Source: Steinernema hermaphroditum (taxonomy: Eukaryota; Nematoda; Chromadorea; Rhabditida; Steinernematidae). Taken from it: DNA of 64,000 bases. The stretch is from the NCBI GenBank assembly GCA_030435675.1, contig CM059623.1, positions 1,390,012 to 1,454,011 on the forward strand, in the 5' to 3' direction. A program made the position numbers and the translations under genes. The stretch's first letter is position 1, and the number at the start of each line of letters is the position of its first letter. The notes below the pieces were generated by a model. It searched no databases and was not told the DNA's origin. It saw only the letters and a list, made by a program, of their open reading frames with translations. This document shows positions 1-11,638 of the stretch, piece after piece.

Positions 1-1680
1 CTGCGCAGGATCGCGGTCGCTCGGCGACAGTTATTCAACCTCTCAATGACTTTGACAGTGGTCGACTAACAATGTTTTTCATGGCTTTCTGGCTGTGTCA
101 GTGTTGGTTTTCAAGAAAACGATTTCGCTATGTGGGTTTCAGTGTTTTTGAAATGTGAATTATCTGACTGTAACAAGTCCGGTAACATGATAATGACTCA
201 TAATTGGATCCACTTTGAATAGCGCATGAAAGAGGTTTATGTTGTTTTAGGATCGTGTTTTATCAAAAATATGAAAAGATCAAGCGGCTTATTTTTGAAT
301 CTTCCACTACCCGCCAAATCATGGACTTCACTCTTTTTGTCTGTTTATACAGCTATTTTCAATTATCGATGTGCACGAATGTTCTGTTGCACTGCTGTGA
401 ATGTATCAGGCCCTAGATTCATACAGACAAGTAGTCATAGTTTTGGCCAATAGCATTGGTACACAGTAGATTCCAGATAGAAACGAGCATCCTCATTCGT
501 GGTTTTAACGTTTGAATGCTGGGTGATGGTCACGCGCGCTCCTTAATTTTTGCAAGTACATTGAAACAAACTTGATTTTGGGGCGATCGAATTAAAGTAG
601 AAGCTTAAAATGTCTCGGCATCGAACACAGTCAGCATTGACCGCTAAGGTTTCAATGTAAAATGCAATTTTTGTTTACACGTTTCCTTTATAAATCGGTA
701 TTAGAATTGGATCCTCTGATCGCTTTTGTCGAGTCCATGTGATATAACTGACAAGATGGGATGACGTTGAAACAAGGCTCCGCATTAAAAGTAAAAAGAA
801 GGGAATACAGAAAGATCTTCCCCGAAGAAGAATGACTATATAGATGTAGCGAGTGATTATCTATGATCAACTGAACGGTTTTCATTTAGTGATTTTTGTG
901 TTAAGTCGATGATGTCTAGATAGTGCTTCGTTTCACACGATACAACATGAGTTAGGTATTGCCACGACCGACTCGGTCCAATAACTTCAAAGTCCTTTTT
1001 ACTGCATTTTTTGGTTGGACCGTGGACACATGTTCTGTAGGAAATATGTCGAATTTTTGTCTTATTGCTTTCCAAACCGAAGACCGAAATCGTCCGGTAC
1101 GAGGTTGAAGTTCGATTCAAAAGTTGTAATGAGATATATTATCGATCAGTTTTTGCATTACATTTAGTGTACTCTTTTTATCATTGCATCGCTAAACCAA
1201 AAACAATCTAGAAATCATTTTTGAGTTTTTAGCTTATTACAAACTGGGCTCATCTCATAGGGTTCAAGGTCAATGATTTTTGGTTATAACACGGCGGACT
1301 AGCGATCCATCGATAGGAGTCCATTTCCATATAATATGAAAGCACCTTTCACGATTATACCAAATCGCTTACGCTTAAGATTCCTGATTAGAGTATGTGA
1401 ATGGAATCTTTCCAACGGTTCACGAATTGGATTTTTTATCGTTCTTAGCTTTTCGGTAAGGAAATCGATGAAGATGGCAAATTTTTAACAAAATTTATGT
1501 TTGAAAGCGACTGTTGTTCTTAGTCCATTAAAACACTAGAGTCGTGATGAGATGGGTAGATGTTCTTGGTGATTTTTGAAGCTTGCAATTAGATTTGAAA
1601 ACCCAAGAAGACCAGGTGCTTTCAAATGAACAAAATGCACCTGTCCAACCCTTAAATTTCGACAAATCGCAAACCTTTCG
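1..1680. other. Non-coding stretch without recognisable gene
   Basis: AT-rich sequence with several plus-strand ATTTTTG copies. No splice-consistent exon, RNA gene or transposon end could be supported. Confidence 0.4.
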
Positions 1681-1689
1681 CGACAGGAT

Positions 1690-2250
1690 TCCTGATCAGC
1701 TCCAACGCGGGCTCAGAGCTCTCGTTTAGCGCAGCAATCGGCGGCCAAGCGCCACAACCACTTCTTCTTCGAATGGATGCTCATGTGCCGGCACGGCGTC
1801 TTTTAAAGAATCTATGATGTATGTGGGTCGTGCGGCATAATCGCTTGCAAAAACGAAGTATTATGACGCGAGATTTCGCCGTTTCGAGTGGGTCGGGCCG
1901 GGAAGTGAATATGTAATTGCAGCAGCGGAGAGGGCGATTTTGGGGCGGTTAGCAACAGGCCTAACGACGGAGCAGAAGGAGACGTATGAGGAGCGACAAG
2001 TGAATGTCATACGTTGAATAGTGAAACGAGCTGGGCGATAATCGATTCGAGGGGAAGGAGGGTCGATGGCGGTGGTAGTGCTTGATGGCGGGGAGGTTGG
2101 GGACGTTGAAAGTGCAATAGCCAGATGGGGAGATGTTTTTGGCGATTTATTGTCTGCCGAGACAATGGCGGCATTTGACTGAGCCTGATTGTCGGGGAGT
2201 CGAGACGAGCAAAGGTGTTCGTCCAGGAAGGCTCTAGAGACCCACGCACG
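1690..2250. promoter_or_regulatory. GC-rich island 1
   Basis: A sharp rise in GC over the flanking AT-rich DNA, without repeats. Several frames are open on both strands, as expected from GC richness, so coding and regulatory explanations cannot be separated. A minus-strand terminal-exon candidate occupies the left part. Confidence 0.35.
1726..1843 (-). CDS. Candidate terminal exon, unrecognised protein
   Basis: On the minus strand an open frame ends in a TAA at 1726-1728 and has an acidic, normal-looking composition: it contains IIDSLKDAV, then HEHPFEEEVVVALGRRLLR just before the stop. A possible acceptor (TTTTTGCAAG) lies at its upstream edge, but AAG is a weak nematode acceptor. The plus strand of the same stretch is also open. 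No family was recognised and no partner exon could be joined in phase with the exon candidate at 4.0-4.2 kb. This may be a chance frame in a GC-rich island. Confidence 0.2.
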
Positions 2251-2482
2251 ATACGGGGCTTACTGAGTCACCAAGAATTCGATGTAAAACGGGGATGAAA
2301 ATAGAGTTTATGTTAGTGAATTTTGGACACAAAACAGGGCATTTAATGATTTTTGTGGGCGGGTTTTGATTTTGACTTTAAATGAATGGACCCGGGGTTA
2401 AATTCTTAATTTTCGTTCTGATCATTATGAGGATAAATGTGATCCGTTTACTGAATCTGATCTGGTACTGGTACTGTTCGCC

Positions 2483-2513
2483 TTCGAACGTGCGCAATGA
2501 ACCGCACAACCAA
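2483..2513 (-). repeat. tRNA-derived SINE fragment
   Basis: A short copy of the head region of the SINE family described at 23345-23525 (complement of the A-box-like TGGCTCATTGCG segment), more diverged than the others. Confidence 0.4.
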
Positions 2514-2729
2514 TTTAGAAGTAGCCGGTTTAGTGCTATCTCTCTTTGGTACCGCTACGCCCTCTTTCTAGACCCGCGGATAAGATGCTCACCAAAGGCA
2601 GTAGACTTATAACAAAGCTTCAATCCATGCTCGTACTTCAACCTTTTTCAAAACAGAATCCTTGTTTTTGGAAACAGAAAATCCTATCGCGAGATGAGAT
2701 CTTGTACTCAGGGAAACGGTCGCATGTGA

Positions 2730-2850
2730 TCATTCGAGGAACAGTCGGTTTCAGACAGTAGACTGAACGAGGAATGAGACCGGTATTGAACCGATACCGA
2801 CCGATTACGACTGATGGAGTGCGTTCGCAATGAGCCACACAAACAGTTCG
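2730..2850 (-). repeat. tRNA-derived SINE copy
   Basis: Read on the minus strand it starts with the A-box-like TGTGGCTCATTGCGAACG, then about 45 bases later a B-box-like GGTTCAATACC, then a body containing TCTGAAACCGAC and ending near CGAATGATC. This is the order expected of a tRNA-derived SINE with an internal RNA polymerase III promoter. The polymerase III link is family knowledge and was not shown here. Confidence 0.6.
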
Positions 2851-2913
2851 GGTGTGGCGGCTTGCCGTCACTGTATCTCTGGTGCCGCTAAACTAATTCG
2901 GCAGAATAATTAT

Positions 2914-3020
2914 TGAGGAGCGATCGATGTCAGACAAAATAGGGACATGGGCCAGCGTCGAATTGACCCCGACCCAGTACAAATCGTACACGTTAGCAAT
3001 GAGCCACACAGACAACTCAA
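2914..3020 (-). repeat. tRNA-derived SINE copy
   Basis: A second copy of the same SINE family, about 65 bp from the previous one and in the same orientation. The complement of GTTAGCAATGAGCCACACAG is at its right end and the body motif near CAGACAAAATAGGGAC at its left. Confidence 0.6.
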
Positions 3021-4033
3021 ATGGGGTTCACTGCCGCAATACCTTCGAGACCGCTATGCCTTCCATTTTCTTTGTGGGTTGCGTTTGAAACATGTATTTT
3101 CACAAGATGCGCGAGGGATGTCACAAAAATATCTTTAATGCAAGAGCAGATGCACGTACACACCTATACGCCTCGAACCATTAAAGTGAATGTGTTCTGG
3201 GAATCTGCGCGTGTGATGGAACAACACAGGTTATCGGGTTTTATATCGTTCGGTATAGCGTGTAAATCGGATATAGTTGAACGCTTTTTCGGCGTTACAA
3301 CATGTACTAACTTCGGGGCTTCAGACTAACTTCTTTATATTGGATCAGGTGATTTTTGCACTCATGAAGTTAGCCTTAATGGAACAATTAGTATGCTTTA
3401 AACAACTGAATATAACCGTAACATACATTTCAGTGTATTTTTGCGCATCTTGAAACAATCCCTTTGTGGTACATGACCAGTATCATCCATGTATTTTGTA
3501 AAGTCAAAAACTGTGTCTTTTTGCACACGTTCAATTTGAACCCCATCACGGTTGTCTATTTCTGGGCTCACTCATTTCTCAATTTATTCTAAATACTTTT
3601 CATTTTTGGAAGCAATGTATTCTGGAACTGTTTCTTCATGTTCTAGAGTGCGTTATAAAGCGGTATATTTTTTAAAATAGTCTTTGGAAACATTCCGACT
3701 AAGGAGTAGTATGAATGTGGTTGATCGGTGCTTCCGAAGAACTGTCTTTTCAGGTCCTAAGGTAGATAAAATCAATGCGATAAAGTGTGCTGCGTCCATC
3801 TCTATGAGAGACAATTCATGGCATGCTTCTAAATCTCAAATCCAAGGCCGCTTTCCACTGTGCAGAACCGCACTGTTTTATTAAAACAATTGAAAGATTT
3901 TTGTTTGATTAGTTCAGCTTTGACTGAGATAAAAGTGAAGAAAAAAGCGAGTAAATCTGACTATTTTTGTAGATTTAGCATGCTCGTGAAAACGAACATA
4001 ACGTTGACTCTTTAGTCATTCTGAAGAGCGTAC

Positions 4034-4224
4034 CTTCAAGTAGCCAGTGGAAATGAATACAGTCAGCGTGGGCTTCTTCTCCCTCTGCTGTTGGTAGAAC
4101 GAGGTGAAGCCCTGCCTTCGGCGCTTCAGAGTGCCAGGGGACTGGGGCGGCTGCGAGCGACCGAACCAGATCCATGGGTTCATGTTGCAGCGGCGCACAT
4201 AGTCAAGTAGGCGAGCGAAGAACG
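4034..4224 (-). CDS. Candidate internal exon, unrecognised protein
   Basis: A 191-nt minus-strand exon model. A CTAAT branchpoint-like sequence and CCCAG acceptor lie directly upstream (plus 4225-4235), and an AAG|GTACGC donor lies at 4032-4034. The 63 complete codons show mixed composition and GC-rich third positions, and include LLDYVRRCNMNPWIWFGR followed by a KRRR basic run. An aromatic segment ending in FGR and then a basic run resembles an amidated neuropeptide precursor, but this is only a resemblance and no known peptide family was recognised. Phase is 2 at entry and 0 at exit. Neighbouring exons were not identified. Confidence 0.3.
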
Positions 4225-4500
4225 CTGGGATTAGTGGACAATGCGGTGGGGGTGCCAGAATGAATGGCGTCTTACAGCAGCAGCAACTCTGTTCCGGACA
4301 CTAATTCCTCTTCTCCTTGGCGCGCTGGTGCGAAGGACAAGGCGCTGGACGCGCGAATTTCGATTTTGAAGGGGCTTAATCGAATTAGCGGTACGTGGTT
4401 GCGCGGACGGCCGCCGTCGTGGCCTGGGACGACGCGAGAAGTGGAAGAACTTGGAGTGACGTGTGTTATGACGAACGTTCGGGGAGGCAGGTGGAAGGGC
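4050..4500. promoter_or_regulatory. GC-rich island 2
   Basis: GC-rich stretch overlapping the minus-strand exon candidate at 4034-4224 and the plus-strand exon candidate at 4390-4553. It could also be a bidirectional regulatory region between them. Confidence 0.3.
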
Positions 4501-4553
4501 GGATGAATTTTTTAACGCTGATAGAGATTGGGTACGGCAGGTGCTTGTCGTTA
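4390..4553 (+). CDS. Candidate exon with strong donor, unrecognised
   Basis: A plus-strand frame opens immediately after a GAATTAG acceptor-like sequence and runs to a strong AAG|GTGAGT donor at 4552-4558. Recognisable stretches are TWSDVCYDERSGRQVEGR and NFLTLIEIGYGRC. No family was recognised. The region is GC-rich and other frames are also open, so the splice donor is the main support. It lies head-to-head with the minus-strand candidate at 4034-4224. Confidence 0.25.
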
Positions 4554-5584
4554 AGGTGAGTTTTAGAACGGTCGCGATCTTTGACTTCGTCTGAATTTTT
4601 GAGTTTGGTTGCATTTAGAGTCCTTATCGAAAAGGGGCGATGAACTTTCCGTGTTTCTGTTTTTGTTTTTGAGGCGGAACAGTAGAAACACTTTGGTACA
4701 ACAGGTGCAACTGGCAAACGCAATAATAGGAACTTATTTACTTTTGGGTTCTGTCCATTGCTCATCGCACTTCTTTTTCTTATTGGATTACAGCCTAGTG
4801 TTCTACAAGTACTTCATTGTAGCGGAAACACGATTATGCGTAACTCTTAGTTCAATTTCCTTTCCGGTACGACATAAGCCTTCCTCTGCATATGTACTTG
4901 AATTGCTCGACTTTATGCATCAATAGCCAATACTGGACAGGCAGTTTCACTCGTGTCGCGGTGGCGAGTGGTCGGTCTCTGAGGGTGAGGGCTTTCACGT
5001 GGAATTGGGACACCCTAATACCAACGAGAACAAGGTGTACGATGCCAGGTATGCAGCATCAAAAAGAGCCTTGCCGATTTCCACGTGTACCGTGAAGGAC
5101 GTCACCATCAGTTCAGCATCAATACCGCACCAGGACGATCAGCGAGGAATTCGGTCTGTTCAAACGCAAACACCACTGGATGCTTCCAGTAGTAAGAATC
5201 AATGCATCTGGTGGAAAAGTGTTTGTTTCTCAATGTGGTTTAAAGTGAAGGGATAACATGTTCGAAATAGATAATTGAGGCGGTAAAAAGAAGAGCTATT
5301 AGTTATTAAGAGTTTTGAGTAATTCTTTCATGTTTCTTTTTTTTTGAAAAAAAAAACACGAACACACCAAAATCCGGAGGCAGAGAACATCTGAGATATC
5401 GATGAGAATCATTTCTATAAGACATGACTTATAGTATACTCTGTCCATGGTATATGCGATGTGACTTTTGGAAAGCAATAAAGCAAGGCGGACAACGTTA
5501 TTCTGCAGAGATTGAGAACATTTTTTTGGGATTCCGGTACGAATACAACAAAATCCAAAGAATATCGAAGGTAATTTTTGTAAG

Positions 5585-5745
5585 ATACGAATTGACTTCG
5601 TTTTACGGCACTCCCTATAGCACATATAATATGAACTACAGTAAACATGGAGGCGAATATTTTTGCGAATGTACGGCGGTGACAAAACCAAGAGCACTAT
5701 ATGTTCAAACGGTACATCATTGCACATCAGATTTTTGGGAAAGGG
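5585..5745. repeat. Direct repeat copy A (pair with 6127-6265)
   Basis: About 150 bp sharing blocks such as TTCATTTTGTGGCACTCCCT, the block around AGTAAACATGGAGRYGAATA and TTCAAACGGTWCATCATTGC with 6127-6265. Both copies keep an ATTTTTGC heptamer at the same place. A further short match (GCACTCCC) lies near 35975. Confidence 0.6.
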
Positions 5746-5964
5746 CGTTGATCAGTCTGTTGCACAGGGGAGCGGTCGATTTCAGACAGACAAACGAGAG
5801 ACTTAGACACAGACAGTTGCGATTTTACACGACCTTATTTCAAGAATCAAATTATTTACGCGTTGGTTGACACCGCAAAATGGAGTCCACAGGTGAGAGT
5901 CCAAGGAGACCTGCTCGCTGTCAATATACCACTGGAAGGTAGGTTTTCAGAACAGAACCCGACA

Positions 5965-6016
5965 CCTCTTGGTAGCAAACGAAGGTCGTTCGCATTGAGC
6001 AACACAAACAGTTCAG
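5965..6016 (-). repeat. tRNA-derived SINE fragment
   Basis: Carries the head motif (complement of GTTCGCATTGAGCAACAC) of the SINE family. A matching body fragment (GAGCGGTCGATTTCAGACAG) lies about 200 bp to the left near 5768, so the copy is probably split by an insertion or decayed. Confidence 0.45.
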
Positions 6017-6126
6017 GAGCAAATTCACTGCCATTATCTCTCTGGGTCCTTCCATTCCTTTACGACAAACAGTTGTATCCGTTTTTCCCCTTTAAATTTT
6101 TGCGCGTTTTAAATGCGTAATGCGTA

Positions 6127-6265
6127 TTAACTTCATTTTGTGGCACTCCCTGTGACACATTCAATGTAAGCTATAGTAAACATGGAGATGAATATTTTTG
6201 CACAGGTATGATGATGACAAAACCAATATGTTCAAACGGTTCATCATTGCCCATCAAACATCTTC
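6127..6265. repeat. Direct repeat copy B (pair with 5585-5745)
   Basis: The second, more diverged member of the pair. The order of shared blocks and the embedded ATTTTTGC are kept. Confidence 0.6.
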
Positions 6266-6359
6266 GTTTTTTACAACGAATTCACAAGACTTTGGGGTGA
6301 GTTGGTCGGTCTGTATACGTGCGTCTGTGTTTCTGTCCACATATTACCAGTTTCATTTG

Positions 6360-6458
6360 ATCATTCGATGAGCGGTCGGTTTCGGACAGCAGAATAAAAA
6401 CGACTGAGGGTGGCGGTGGATCGGCTACAAATCAGCGCATTCGCATTGAGCCGTGTAT
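6360..6458 (-). repeat. tRNA-derived SINE copy
   Basis: The body motif (complement of GAGCGGTCGGTTTCGGACAG) and head motif (complement of GCATTCGCATTGAGCC) are in the family order on the minus strand. Confidence 0.5.
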
Positions 6459-6566
6459 GGGTACATTTTACAAAAGCGCAGGTTTATTTGTGTCTGTAGC
6501 GATCGGCCGGGTTGTCCATTCGCTCTCTAAGAAATGAATTGAATGTGTGTGCGTTTCCATGCGCAG

Positions 6567-6685
6567 GGGATCGGCCGATTTCAGAGAGTAGACAAAACAG
6601 GGACACAGACCCGCGTTTAACCGACCCCGACAGGTTTACAAATCAGACACGTTCGCAATCAGTCACAGATAGTTCGGAAGTGACC
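6567..6685 (-). repeat. tRNA-derived SINE copy
   Basis: Contains the complement of ATCGGCCGATTTCAGAGAG, then ACAAAACAGGGACACAGACC, then the head motif near CACGTTCGCAATCAGTCACA, all in the family order on the minus strand. Confidence 0.55.
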
Positions 6686-7514
6686 GGTTCACTACGGTGT
6701 TGCCTAGTTTGTTGAACGATTTAATACATTTAGTACAGTATTTTGATTTAGTACACTCAGGCAAATCGGATCGAGACCCGCGAACGATTTAGTACAGTAA
6801 ATGTCATGCATTCGGCATAATTTTCCAAACGTCTCATTTACTGCCTCAATTCACCATAATGTTCGCAGTTATTTCGTGAAAAACAGTGCTCTAGTGAAGA
6901 GAAACAGTCAGTGAATTGATGCAAGTTGTTAATAACACAGATTGCACGCCTGAGCATAAACATATTGGTAGGTTTACGATGGTAACTGGGCAAATCAAAG
7001 TAGTGCTCACTTAAAATTGCTATCTATGTTCATCCTTATCGCCATAGCATCTAGGATTCAGTCTAATCAGAACTTTTGTCAAGATCAACATGCAGCAAGC
7101 ACCCCAAACATACAGCACGGTCAATTTATTTTGATCTGGACAAGGCGGATTGCCCAGATCAGTTTTCTTGCCAGTTTGGTTACGTTTTCACAATGAAAAG
7201 TACATATTTAAACCGAAAACAACACATTCCACACGATTTTGTACTGAATGGTTTAACGAGCGACATTTACCAGATCGCTGTACTAATTTGGTCCTGCACA
7301 GATTAGCCTGTTTGTACTAAGTCGAACGACGTGCGAGCTTTATTGTTCAACAAACCATGACGCACCGTTCACTACGACTATGTCTCTACGTCTTTCCATT
7401 CCTTTACCAAAAGTAGTTGTTTTCTTTTTTCTTTTTATAAATAAATTTTGCATGTTTTAGACGCGTAAAGCTTATAAATATCGATACTATCAGTTTTTTT
7501 CAATACTATCGCAG

Positions 7515-7785
7515 TGGACAATTGTTATATGCCAACTGCGTGATAGGATGTAGAAAGGATTGGCTAAAACTGGTAATATGCAAACTTTCCGAACGAAACC
7601 AAACCGTTGATGTCCAGAAGCGTGTAGGAATCATGGTATTACGAGAATCAGTCTTTTCACAGATTAGAACAACAAGGACTATACTTTCACATGTGGCATT
7701 AGGAAACTTTTCCACTGACTCAGCTGTAATGCAACATGAAAATAAGAACCAATATAAAGAATCTATTTTTGACATACTGTCCTCG
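7515..7785 (+). CDS. Candidate internal exon, unrecognised
   Basis: A plus-strand exon model of 271 nt: a pyrimidine-rich tract ending ACTATCGCAG at 7505-7514, then an open frame entering in phase 2 and leaving in phase 0 at a good TCG|GTAAGC donor (7783-7791). The 90 codons include VICKLSERNQTVDVQKRVG and NFSTDSAVMQHENKNQYK. No domain was recognised. The reverse strand is open over nearly the same interval, so strand is not certain. The copy of ATTTTTG nearest the polarity switch lies inside this exon (near 7765). Confidence 0.3.
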
Positions 7786-7889
7786 GTAAGCACTAATCAC
7801 GCTTACATGCATGTGTGATATGCATATCAACCTTTCAGTTTAATTCTAAGTACTTTAGGGGATGTAATATTCATAAAACCTTCTTACTA

Positions 7890-8310
7890 GACCCTTACAT
7901 TCTGCATTCTGGAAGTTCTTCTGGAGTGGGGCCGATAGCCCCGGTCGGAAACGGCTCCGGAAGTGGCTGCGGAGCGTCTTGGATGCAGGCCGGTGGCCTG
8001 AGTGCTGAGCGTCGCAGGCGGCGTGAAAGTGAGCGACGGCGCCACAGGGCCCGTGTTGGCGAGTGCGGATCCCGTGCAACTCTCGTCATGCCCGAAAACG
8101 GCCGTTTTCATGCCACCGACGGTTTCGTCGATTCAGTCGTCGGCTTCGCGATCAGTTCACCTGTTCCACTGGAGCGCCACGCATGCCACGAGGGGCATGG
8201 TGGCCGATGGAGGGACTGACTTCAACGGGCCGGGCTCCTGACACGGAGTGGGGAATGTTCCTGGGCGTCCGGGCACGAAACGCAGGAAATGAGGGTTTCG
8301 AGACGAATTT
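7890..8310. promoter_or_regulatory. GC-rich island 3, at the motif polarity switch
   Basis: A strongly GC-rich 400 bp between the last ATTTTTG copy on the plus strand (near 7765) and the first CAAAAAT copy of the right-hand field (8562). Open frames exist in several frames on both strands, including minus-strand frames with donor-like GTGAAC (near 8156) and GTAAGG (near 7903), so a coding interpretation is possible. Its place at the switch makes a divergent or convergent transcription boundary an attractive inference. Confidence 0.35.
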
Positions 8311-8566
8311 GGGTATTTCTAGAAATTCGGAGCAATGTTACGGAGGTACAAGTCTCGCACGAGCATTCGCGTAACGGTAAAACGATGGATCAGAACGACG
8401 CTGATGTACTGTAATAGAGCCAGTGTTTCTCAAAGTTTTTCATGAAATGTTTCTCAAAGCAACGTGGAAGGTTTGAATTATGAAACTCTGAATCTAAGAA
8501 GACAAACGAAGGAGCTGTGTATGCTTATACATAAACATCTTCCACGTCCAAGTTATTCTAACAAAA

Positions 8567-8927
8567 ATGGGACAAGAGCCCCGATCTCGAGAATACAAGC
8601 AGGATCAGTTCTTCCGTTACATAATAGTTCATCACTTTAGAAAATGTCTGTATTTTCTTGACTGGTGCCAGTGCTTTGCGCAGAATGTCAGTGGAAAGAT
8701 GCAAAAATTCATGTTCACAGTTGCTCAGTGTGATAACAGAACTTCATTATGTACGTACCCTATGGGGAAGTACCAAGTCAAACTTGCGGTAAGTATCAAT
8801 AGCAAAGACAATTCATTTGGACGGAACTACTGAACTGCTTCTGGCGATATAGACCACAGAATCGCTAAGATTTTCTCTAAGCAACACTCTTTCTCTGCAG
8901 GCAAAACTTGGTCGACTTACTAATTAA
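8567..8927 (+). CDS. Candidate two-exon small gene, 82 residues
   Basis: Exon 1 is 8567-8788, starting at an ATG in a good AAAAATGG context and ending at a strong GCG|GTAAGT donor in phase 0. A 112-nt intron ends in the consensus-like TTTCTCTGCAG at 8890-8900. Exon 2 is 8901-8927 and adds eight codons to a TAA. The predicted product is cysteine- and aromatic-rich in its middle (CLYFLDWCQCFAQNVSGK) with no clear signal peptide, and no family was recognised. A second acceptor (TTTATTACAG, near 8942) would also give an early stop. The start codon overlaps a CAAAAATG copy of the polarised motif, so the ATG context may be fortuitous. Confidence 0.35.
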
Positions 8928-8929
8928 AA

Positions 8930-10060
8930 AAGTTTTATTACAGGTGCATCTCTTCTTCAATCCGTAACACATGACACATAAGGATAGTGGATCTATCTAC
9001 GCTAAGGACGTGCTTGTGAACGTGACCACCTCAAAGCAAAATACTTTCAACACTTTGAACGGAGCTGCACTGACTACGGAGCAGCGAACACCGTATCGAT
9101 TTCAATATCAACCATAACAATAGATCAGCAAAATGCGCATTTTTTGGTTGATTCGGAGTGCTTTAAGAATGTATCCTAGCACAGTGGACATATTGACAAA
9201 AATTCTAAGAAAAAGTGAAAAAAAGAAAGACAAAGAGGCTCTTGCCAAAAATTAAAAGAATAGACAGATTACAAAACGCGAGTAAAAACCAGACATGACT
9301 ATAAAAGAAACACTAAGAAACATTTTAGACACTCTGTACTAGATCAACTTAACAAGGCACACTTAGTCGATTATTCCAAAAACCAGTAGCGTTTTTTAAA
9401 ACCATCTCATCAAGGCAACATGCAGAACCGCAAGAAAAAAAAAACAAAGACAATGTTGTAATCTCCCCCTTGTTTAGTTCTTTGCATACAGGCCAGAGAG
9501 CAACACGAGAACGCAAAAATTTTATTATTTTCCGTGCCTTTGCCAAAAATTGAGACATGACAAAACCTATCTAATGAATTATCTGTGAAGTTGTAAGTAA
9601 AAAAGGTTTCAACTGGCTTGCAAAAATTAAATTATTTTAGAGAGATTAGTGTATGCACATTGAACCAGATGGATAACAAGAAGACGGAAGAAGATGCGGA
9701 AGACAGTGCAAAAATGCGACGTTTGGCGTCAATATCAAGATTCTAATGGTCACTTTAAAGAGAGGTGATTTTATTTCCATGGAGGGACCGGCAAAAATAT
9801 TTCTCATGTCACTGAAGCACTTTCAGATCAGTAGAAATCGCACCGCAATACAGGATTTACACCAACTGCTAAGCTAAGCACAATTCAAATAGAGTGAAGA
9901 CTGGGCAGGACTTATAAAGTGCAAAAATGAAGCAATAACGACGAAGAACTAATGAAAAATACTTAACAAACACTTGGCCTCCACATTGTGTGCATAAAAA
10001 TATCGATTATGTCAGTGACGATATAAGAATTCAAAAGGGCACATATCACCATTAGTCCGT
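8930..10060. other. Non-coding stretch with motif copies
   Basis: No exon, RNA or transposon end was recognised. It holds about eight CAAAAAT copies (9196, 9247, 9515, 9545, 9621, 9711, 9790, 9921). Confidence 0.4.
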
Positions 10061-10640
10061 TTTATGCTCTAGTGAAACATCGCATCCGGACCAGGAAGCG
10101 TAGTACGCTTAAAAACGTTACAAGCGCTCGAAAATTTCTGCAACAAGCGGCCCATAATGCACTTACGCGAAACCCGCACTTATCTCGACGCTTCCTCGGC
10201 GGCGGCCCATCAGTAATATGCGCATCCACACACACATGCCGCCTGACATCTTTATTCACGCTCCGTCGGGGAGTCTCTCAACGTGTGCGGAGGCGCCGTC
10301 CACCAGGCGGCCGCCGGACACATACGGCTTATATAAAGCAACTAACAATTAATTTAATAAATCTTCTTCTTGTGCTCGGCGCCGCTTCTCCCGGCGCCTA
10401 AGCCCATTTGCATCGATTTCGCCCCCTAGAACAATTGGTCGGGTGGCGCCGCGCGAATTTAGACAATGCACGCGTGAAGTGCACGCGGCGGTGAACGGCC
10501 GGATTTTACGGATGAGTAATGGAGAGAGTTCCACGGGCGACGGGAAGAGACGCGCGCGCGCGCCGGGTGCTGAGAGTCGGCTTAATGGATTGCGTGTGGA
10601 CAATAAGGACGCGCAGAGAGAGCGTCCGAGAGGGCTTAGG
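10060..10640. promoter_or_regulatory. GC-rich island 4 with TATA box and octamer
   Basis: A GC-rich block containing GGCTTATATAAAGC at 10326-10339, a near-palindromic TATA element usable on either strand. It is followed by AATTAATTTAAT homeodomain-type cores and an ATTTGCAT octamer (10406-10413, the POU-factor consensus). A GCGCGCGCGCG run follows near 10550. This combination suggests a promoter or enhancer. No splice-supported exon was found. Confidence 0.4.
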
Positions 10641-11527
10641 ATGGGGTTAAGGAGCCCGGAGAGCCGAGAGAACGCCGATTGATTTTTTGATGGTTATGCA
10701 TGGAGGAGGTTAGCCGTTTTGAGTTTTGTCTAAGGTACACGTGTAGCGGTTTGTGATCGTTTAACATGAGTGGCCTAGAAGTCTGGAGATCTGGTTTCGC
10801 AACGAGAAAGGGGAAAACGCAAGCTGGCCACACTTCAGGTTGCCACTCAAAGGAAGTATAAAAATTGGATTCAGTGCTATTTATGAAACTAATGAAACAT
10901 TGCCACTTCCCATAGGGCAATGATCCATTCAGGTCCGCAAATCTTAAATATCTACCACGGAGGTCTTCCACTTAAAATGAAAAGAACTCTCATGTTATAG
11001 GTCAAGCGAAGGCGTAATCAAAAATACGTCCACAAGGAATCCATGGGTTGAAACCAGCAAAAATGTTGCTCTGGACTATTTCTGATATATCAGCGACCCA
11101 TTCAGGTGTTCAGTTTTCTACTCAGATCGTAATGAACTCTCATGTAGCAGGTCGTGCGAAGACGAAATCAAAAATACGTGTGGCCATGTGTAAGTTACAC
11201 CAGAAAGTGTGCAAAAATGTTGCATAGGAAAAAACCAGCTTGAATAGGAAGAGAGGGAGAAGGAGAACAGAGCTAACCGTTGTTCACTGCAAAAATGAAC
11301 TATGAATTTGTGATAAGTGGTCATTGATCAGAACTGTTTCAAACAGTAATCTCAAAGGAGTTATAAGACAGTCGGTCGGAAAACATGGAGATGCGAAAAA
11401 CAAAAGAAACCGACCAGCCTCACAATTAGAATTTCTATATGGGTCTAGTAGACTTTCGCTAGATTTTTGACTGCCTCTTTTGGGACGCATACAAACGGTG
11501 AGCCTTTGATGGTTGTTATCTCCTCAC

Positions 11528-11638
11528 AGGAGCGGTTAGTTTCAGACAAAATTACCGAATAATGACTTAGACCGGTATTGAATCAATGTCAACCGATTAC
11601 AAACCAAATCCGTTCGCAATGAGCCTCATAGATAGTCA
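11528..11638 (-). repeat. tRNA-derived SINE copy
   Basis: Family order on the minus strand: head (complement of CGTTCGCAATGAGCCTCATA), B-box-like GGTTGACATTG, and the TCTGAAACTAACCGCTCC body. Diverged from the others. Confidence 0.5.

Larger units (their letters stand above)
540..7770 (+). other. Strand-polarised ATTTTTG motif field (plus orientation)
   Basis: About 20 copies of ATTTTTG lie on the plus strand here (for example near 545, 666, 892, 1050, 1276, 1570, 2349, 3351, 3435, 3961, 5571, 5658, 6193), against two or three copies of the complement CAAAAAT (near 264 and 3125). Flanking sequence is unrelated from copy to copy, so this is not one dispersed repeat. Chance expectation for a given heptamer on one strand is only about one per several kilobases. 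The function is unknown. Confidence 0.75.

Noticed and set aside
5424..5870. 148-codon plus-strand open frame
   Set aside because: It crosses the 5585-5745 direct repeat and a SINE body fragment, and no splice sites or family support it.
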